DNA of 11,795 bases. Origin: Pavlovales sp. CCMP2436. Its lineage: Eukaryota; Haptophyta; Pavlovophyceae; Pavlovales. Under the pieces are notes generated by a model, which searched no databases, had not been told where the DNA came from, and was given only the letters and a program-made list of their open reading frames with translations. The position numbers were made by a program, and so were the translations under genes. Of the stretch, positions 7,825-11,795 are shown in pieces (within the stretch, counting starts at the first letter, position 1; each line of letters opens with the position of its first letter). Location of the stretch: assembly GCA_026770615.1 (NCBI GenBank), contig MU632242.1:5980-17774 (forward strand), given 5' to 3'.

Positions 7825-8213
7825 AACAGTTTGACTAGTTAGCAACTAACGTCCTAGTTCTGCTGACCCAATTTGTGGAAGCAGCAGAGCTCTAGTCGAG
7901 GCACGGCTCGAGGCAAGACCTGCAGGTCGCAGCGGTGCCGCGGCACGCGCCGTGTCGGCCCGGGGGAGGTCGAGACGCTGGTGGTGCTTGGCGATGTGCT
8001 CCTGGCGGGGATGGGCAACGGAGGGGTCGACAACGAAGAGTTAGGCTGGCTAGTGCGGATATCTAGTTAACACCTACTGTTGAAAACTGCTGAGCCGCAA
8101 AAATACCATAGGGGTCACAACCACATTTAAAAATATGGTGTTATATACAACTCAGATTTATAAAAATCAGTGCATCTCGGCGGTGTCTGAGCTGCTCGTG
8201 CTACGCAAGACCC
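7825..8213. other. Spacer between the transposon and the zinc-finger gene
   Basis: Contains a small hairpin GTTAG-CAA-CTAAC (7838-7850), a GC-rich patch (7890-8040) whose longest open frame (7873-8070) begins at TTG, not ATG, and an A+T-rich stretch before 8160. I see no gene. Confidence 0.6.
8159..8170 (+). promoter_or_regulatory. TATA-like element before the zinc-finger gene
   Basis: TATAAAAATCAG is 44 bases from the ATG at 8214. It matches the site at 4793-4807 apart from three extra A residues there. A role as core promoter is inferred from position only. Confidence 0.35.
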
Positions 8214-8833
8214 ATGAAACGCACGTGTGAGGAGCCCGGCTGCAAGTGGACTACCAACCGGGGCAAAGACGAGGCAGAGGGCCACAGACGCGCCGTGCAC
8301 ACCGGGAAGCTGCTCGCATGCGGAGCCTAGGGGTGCGAGTTCAAGAGCGCGTGGGCGGACTAATCTGCAAGCATCAGAAGGCCAAGCGCCATCGGGCCCA
8401 GATGGTGCTGCTGCACGAGAGCGCTGAGCGCGAGGCGCTGTGTCCGCCGCCGAGCGAGGACGAGGCCGAGCTCGCAAAGGAGTTGGCCACTCTTGTGCAG
8501 CACAAGTTCAAGGAGTACAAGAACTGCATTGTCTCGCTGCGCACGGAGCTGGCGGCGGCGCAGGTGGCTGTTGCGGTGACCAAGCAGGGCAGGGCAGTCG
8601 CCGTCAGTGAGTCTGAGGCGATGGCCGTGGCGCACGCACGCAATATCTATGTGGCGCAGGCGCGGGCGGAAGCAAGGGAGTCGCGCGTCGCGCAGGCACG
8701 GGCTGACGCAGAGGTGTCACGTGTCGTCGCGATGGAGGCGCGCAAAGCTGCGAACGCGGCAGAAGTGCGCGCGGCTACGGCGCAGGCGCGCGCTGACGTG
8801 GCACTAAGACTGGCGGGCGTCTACGCTGACTGA
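8214..8833 (+). pseudogene. C2H2 zinc finger plus coiled-coil protein, broken
   Basis: From ATG 8214, MKRTCEEPGCKWTTNRG continues to EGHRRAVH. This is a finger of the form C-x4-C-x13-H-x4-H. After the HTGKLLACGA linker comes TAG (8328-8330), then GCEFKSAWAD in the same frame and a stop. The rest of the second finger, LICKHQKAKRHR, is in frame 2, open from 8246 (a GTG codon). So one TAG and one frame change separate the halves. Frame 2 then encodes about 150 residues rich in Ala, Arg and Glu with repeated QARA phrases, predicted coiled coil, ending in TGA. Finger proteins usually bind nucleic acid and the coil may dimerise; that is inference. It is either a decayed gene or has an unrecognised intron. 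It stands alone, 0.4 kb from the transposon. Confidence 0.7.
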
Positions 8834-9530
8834 GACTGGCAAGACGCCTGCTCCCGCCCAGCCGAGCAACAAGCACCCTCAGTATGCGAGGCGGCTGCGT
8901 TTAATAACCTCTAACGCAGTCTGTATGTGCAGACGAGCGCTCGCCTGCCTGATGCACAGTGCAGACCGCCGCCGCTGAGATGTGCTTACAGTAGTAGTGT
9001 GTAAATATCTAGCAGTACGTCCGTCCCCTGACAGGTCTCCACCGGACCCAAGCGTCGAGAAAACACTCGGATCAAGGGACCTTTGCAGAGCACACGGATA
9101 CCGTCCCGCAAGGCTGATCAGACACACGACAATCGAAGATCCTCAGATCGACGCGCTGACTGGCCGCTGCTGCCTCTCGCTCGTCTCGAAATGCAGCTCG
9201 CCTGCGCACATGCCGCACCTATACTGTCCTAAACAAAAGATGCACCGATGGTCAAATTATAACAGCGGGCGTGATTCTGCTTAGAGTAAGTTGATGTAAT
9301 CGCGCGCTATCTGTTCTTCAGGCCTGAACCGTCTACGGTCCAACCAGCTTTAAAAAATGCGGGCCTCAAAATGGCCAAGAAATGGTTTTAAAGGGCCAAA
9401 CATATTTTCGCGAAAAGTCTGCGTGCATGCATGCTCCGTTCCTTTGCACAAAACATTTTGAGTTTTCTCTTATTTTGGTGACACTCCGGCTTTCCGCTGG
9501 TTTTTAAGGAGTTTGCCGTTGTGCTTTAAC
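8834..9530. other. Spacer with no recognised gene
   Basis: Composition falls from GC-rich to A+T-richer around 9290. Two overlapping open frames of 82 and 100 codons (8879-9127 minus, 8982-9284 plus) show no domain or compositional support. A GCATGCATGC run lies near 9424. I see nothing functional. Confidence 0.55.
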
Positions 9531-10037
9531 TTAAGTGCTAAAGTCGTGTGCCACTGATCCATTTTTCAAGCTCTCCTGGTCTGCCATCCAGAGGCGGTCT
9601 AGAGTTGGTGACCTAGTCGTATGACGCATCCTTTTGCCTTCTGAATTGATCCGGATTGGCTTTACCCTAATTTCTTGCATGGCGAGTACGTAGACTTTTA
9701 GCAGAAGTGTTGCGCTGCGCCTTGTACTCTTGAGTAGGACGGGATGTTGGTTGAGACGGTGGCTCCACAAGCCCTTTCCAGGAGTAAACCTGCCTTGTGT
9801 GCTCGACGTGCTCAAATCGATGCACGTTTGTTTGTGTTGTAATTCGCGCTTTAGGACCGGCATACCTACTGGTGCCTTCTTCGTGTTTTGGGCATTTGGC
9901 ATAATGGCATTGTACACTCTAGTTCCGCCTAGTTTTCGCATATCTGTCAGGGCCTCATCTAAATTTGTTTGGCATTCTTCCTTTTTTTCATCATTAGAGA
10001 TGCTTGTGATGAGCTGAGCTTGTGAAGGAATGCGCTT
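9531..10037 (-). pseudogene. Unrecognised minus-strand coding remnant, C-terminal part
   Basis: A 168-codon stop-free run ends at TAA (9531-9533). Its only upstream ATG near the start is at 9941, but the frame reads sensibly before it (SISNDEKKEEC, NLDEALTDMRKLGG). The same frame continues upstream to about 10352 interrupted only by two TAGs (10038-10040 and 10119-10121). In DNA of roughly balanced composition I estimate about 0.06 such runs by chance in this tract, so it is probably a real old coding sequence. It has no domain I recognise. Lys/Arg-rich, no membrane segment. The surroundings suggest a mobile-element protein. Confidence 0.45.
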
Positions 10038-10352
10038 CTAATGCTTGGTTTCATTTCTTTGGTCCATTTGATTGCCTGTTTTTGGGCCGCTGGTCTCTGC
10101 ACTCGCCGGAGCTCTCTGCTAGCGCAGTATCGTGGACTTGTCGTGTGGGTTGTGGTTCTTAGGATTGGTCTGCACTTTCCTCCTCCAAGCCGAGCCAGGG
10201 GGGGTGTCCGCAAATACCCAGTTGTGGCGGGGGCTGCTGTCCACATTGCCCGCTGCGTTAAATGAGAGTACTTCATACAGGAGATCGCGGGCAATAAGAA
10301 GGGCGAATTTTGAGCTTGAGGCTGAGCTTCTTAGCAAATTACATGCAAACAA
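10038..10352 (-). pseudogene. Upstream part of the same minus-strand frame, with two TAGs
   Basis: Open from about 10352 (TTG, not ATG) to TAG at 10119-10121, then from there to TAG at 10038-10040. It contains ARDLLYEVLSFNAAGN and RHNWVFADTPPGSAWRRK. The first part overlaps the left arm of the 164-bp hairpin repeat, so some of the frame may come from that insertion. A competing minus frame (9959-10294) is also open, which lowers confidence. Confidence 0.35.
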
Positions 10353-10437
10353 TGCTTAAATTACATACAAACGGTGCAAAATATGAGGCTCAGCTTCTTA
10401 ACGGTACGGCTTCTTATTTCCCGCGATCCCCTGTATG
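10274..10437. repeat. 164-bp hairpin-type repeat element
   Basis: 28-nt arms at 10274-10301 and 10410-10437 are inverted copies with 26 of 28 matches, beginning CATACAGG. Inside are two direct 19-nt copies (10317-10335 and 10384-10402, 17 of 19) and two adjacent 22-nt units (10336-10357 and 10358-10379, 17 of 22) starting AAATTACAT. This is the layout of a small foldback or MITE-like element, but I see no clear target duplication. Confidence 0.75.
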
Positions 10438-10572
10438 TTCCGCAATGTGTAAGATACTGAAGAATCTAGACAGGATCTTCTGGCACCCTTTCTCGTCGTG
10501 GGTGTAAATACCTCTATGTCTACAATGCCCGTGACAATGGGGTTTGGGCCTCGACCAGCGAGAGAGGTTCAT
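10414..10572 (-). pseudogene. 52-codon minus-strand fragment with Cys/His cluster
   Basis: From ATG 10572 (MNLSRWSRPK) to TAA 10414-10416. It contains HCHGHCRHRGIYTHDEKGC, a spacing of Cys and His reminiscent of zinc-binding motifs in mobile-element proteins. It is one frame away from the fragments on either side. Its end overlaps the right arm of the hairpin repeat. Family unknown. Confidence 0.35.
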
Positions 10573-10601
10573 ACTTCATATGAGGACCATGTCACTTACT
10601 T

Positions 10602-10787
10602 TCATGGCGATTCTAGCAGCCGCTGCGATTCATCTTTTTCGTCTGCTGCTTCATATCTTTGCGTATTTAGGCTTATCATCCGAGCGTCTGATATTGCTGT
10701 TAGTGCTTCCCGCCATGTGTAGGATCGGTCCATGACATATTTGTTGTTTATTTGCTCTATAACTGGTACACTTCGACCTGCATGCTA
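10602..10787 (-). pseudogene. Short minus-strand coding fragment
   Basis: Open from the stop at 10785-10787 to TGA at 10602-10604, with ATG at 10733 giving 43 residues (MDRSYTWREALTAISDAR and then SLNTQRYEAADEKDESQRL). The residue mix is typical of a soluble helical protein, and the upstream codons (RSVPVIEQINNKYV) read sensibly too. A GTAAGT donor-like site follows just after the stop. It is in the same frame as 9531-10352, so both may be pieces of one gene, with the Cys/His fragment between them shifted by an indel. Confidence 0.4.
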
Positions 10788-11190
10788 AAAAGCCAGGGTC
10801 AGCAGGGTCCCAGCTATTCTGCACATGGAGGAGAAAATTGCGGGTAGAAGACAGTTAGAATTGTTATTTATAATTGTTAGTATATATGTAGGATTGCATG
10901 ATCTGGCAGGTTGAGGTGGCAGGGTTATCAGGGCACCGACTACGCTTCGGCAGATGCTAGGTGTGTTTGAGACACTCTCCGACAGGTTTCTCCCGACAGC
11001 AGTACGGTATTGCGAGCTAAAAACGAAAGCCAATAACTAACAGTACCAATTAATAGTTTGTGGGGCGAGAACGATTGTGTAACAACTCGTGACAGCATAC
11101 TAATTCGAATCCGGACTGAGCCGAATTCGGGCAACTGCCAAAGAAAGACACGAATTAGTTGGAAGACGCGTGCAAAAGCCTTTAGGGAAT
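10788..11190. other. A+T-rich stretch without recognised gene
   Basis: Open frames on the minus strand (10785-11033 and 10940-11134) and plus strand (11058-11327) overlap one another, have no recognised domain and are about the length expected by chance. Some could be further remnants of the decayed gene to the left. Confidence 0.5.
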
Positions 11191-11193
11191 TTC

Positions 11194-11415
11194 TATCCGT
11201 TCCATCCGTTCGTTACGTTCTCATCCGTTCACTAGAACGGATGTGTGTTCCGTTCTCGTCCGTTCTCGTCCGTTCTCGTCCGTTCATCTTTGCGAACGCA
11301 ATGAACGCATCTCTGAGAACGCAATAAACGTATTAAACGCAATGAACGCACCCTTAAAAAGTTTAATGAACGCAATGAGCGGATGGAGAACGGACGAGAA
11401 CGGATCAGAACGGAT
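11194..11415. repeat. Tandem and inverted CCGTTCTCGT / GAACGCAATG repeat block
   Basis: The left side has CCGTTC-type units, including three exact adjacent copies of CGTTCTCGTC (11251-11280). The right side has their reverse complements (GAACGGACGAGAACGGATC, 11388-11406 and following). Between them are four copies of GAACGCAATGAACGCA with small changes (11294-11309, 11317-11330, 11335-11350, 11368-11383). The whole block can fold as a long imperfect hairpin. Confidence 0.8.
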
Positions 11416-11513
11416 ATGTTCTATTTTGATAGAGCAAGATAACCATGGGTTGCTCCTTTTTGATCGATGCTTAAGACTGTGAAGCTCTTTTTCGATCAAG
11501 TGCAGCACAAGTT

Positions 11514-11547
11514 TAAACGACGTAGGTTCGTTGTGTAAACGACGTAG
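11514..11547. repeat. 12-bp direct repeat
   Basis: TAAACGACGTAG occurs at 11514-11525 and 11536-11547, 22 bp apart, right at the start of the last open frame. Confidence 0.8.
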
Positions 11548-11795
11548 CGGAGGAGGGTTCCCCGCAGTGGACACCCTCTTTCAAGGCCATCGCCGACGCC
11601 GTCAAGCTCGAGGGCGTGCCGCAGCAGTCTCCGCTGCTGAAAGGAAGCGGCTCTGAGATCGCCTCTGCGCCGGTTTCGGAACCTACCACGCCGGCGCTGG
11701 CGGCGTCTTTGAAAGTCCAGCGCTTCCACGCCGATGCCAAGCGCATGATCCTCCGCGCCGAGTGCGAGCTCGACTCGCTCGCTGCGGACTTGGAG
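11526..11795 (+). CDS. Partial open frame running off the right edge
   Basis: Open from just after TAG 11523-11525 to the end of the window: 90 codons with no ATG before codon 70. GC rises sharply here, as in the host gene at the left. The translation, with EEGSPQWTPSFKAIADAVKL, a Ser/Pro/Thr-rich linker and then RFHADAKRMILRAECELDSL, looks like a soluble protein with a helical segment. An AG at 11546-11547 could be a splice acceptor, making this an internal exon. The opposite strand is open as well, and I do not recognise the family. N-terminal exons may lie left of the repeat block, or the gene may have been truncated there. Confidence 0.5.

Noticed and set aside
7873..8070. 65-codon plus-strand frame between the transposon and the zinc-finger gene
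   Set aside because: It starts at TTG, not ATG, and shows no domain or repeat.
9025..9035. CCCCTGACAGG, matching part of the transposon inverted repeat, as a possible second element end
   Set aside because: Only 11 bases match and no partner or target duplication is near; a chance match of this size is plausible.
1..11795. tRNA, rRNA or CRISPR loci
   Set aside because: By eye I found no cloverleaf, no conserved rRNA segments and no regular spaced repeat array.

Overview
The window looks like nuclear DNA of a GC-rich unicellular eukaryote. A haptophyte microalga fits best (inferred from gene style, not proven); a pelagophyte or other protist is possible. There are no operons or ribosome-binding sites, spacers are long and richer in A+T, and the largest gene has extreme GC and a Sfi1-like Trp-repeat protein typical of eukaryotic centrin-binding fibres.

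Layout. (1) Bases 3-4043, plus strand: the 3' part of a very long, intronless, GC-rich gene for a Sfi1-like repeat protein, with internal duplications visible in protein and DNA. (2) 4044-4664: an A+T-richer spacer with an 18-bp perfect palindrome. (3) 4665-7820: a complete DNA transposon of 3,156 bp with 28-bp perfect terminal inverted repeats, a further 12 inverted bases behind a 13-nt insertion in the left arm, and a TATT repeat outside both ends. It carries one multidomain transposon protein gene in pieces: a +1 frame change near 5613, an in-frame TAG at 6459-6461, and a GT-rich block near 6780-6913 that reads either as a short intron or as the scar of a lost catalytic core. (4) 8214-8833: a broken gene joining a C2H2 zinc finger to an Ala/Arg-rich coiled coil. 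(5) About 9290-11500: a distinctly A+T-richer tract with a decayed minus-strand coding remnant (10787 down to 9531), a 164-bp hairpin-type repeat inside it, and an inverted/tandem repeat block of CCGTTCTCGT and GAACGCAATG units. (6) 11526 to the end: an open, GC-rich coding segment that runs off the window.

The host content is the Sfi1-like gene and the partial frame at the right end; nearly everything between is mobile or decayed DNA. The most promising item is the transposon: ends and target duplication are intact, but I cannot see a standard DDE, tyrosine-recombinase or HUH core in what remains of its protein. It is probably an internally deleted copy of a poorly described transposase family. 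A side hypothesis is that internal stops in three otherwise coherent coding regions are mostly TAG while visible gene ends use TGA or TAA; decay is still the simpler explanation.
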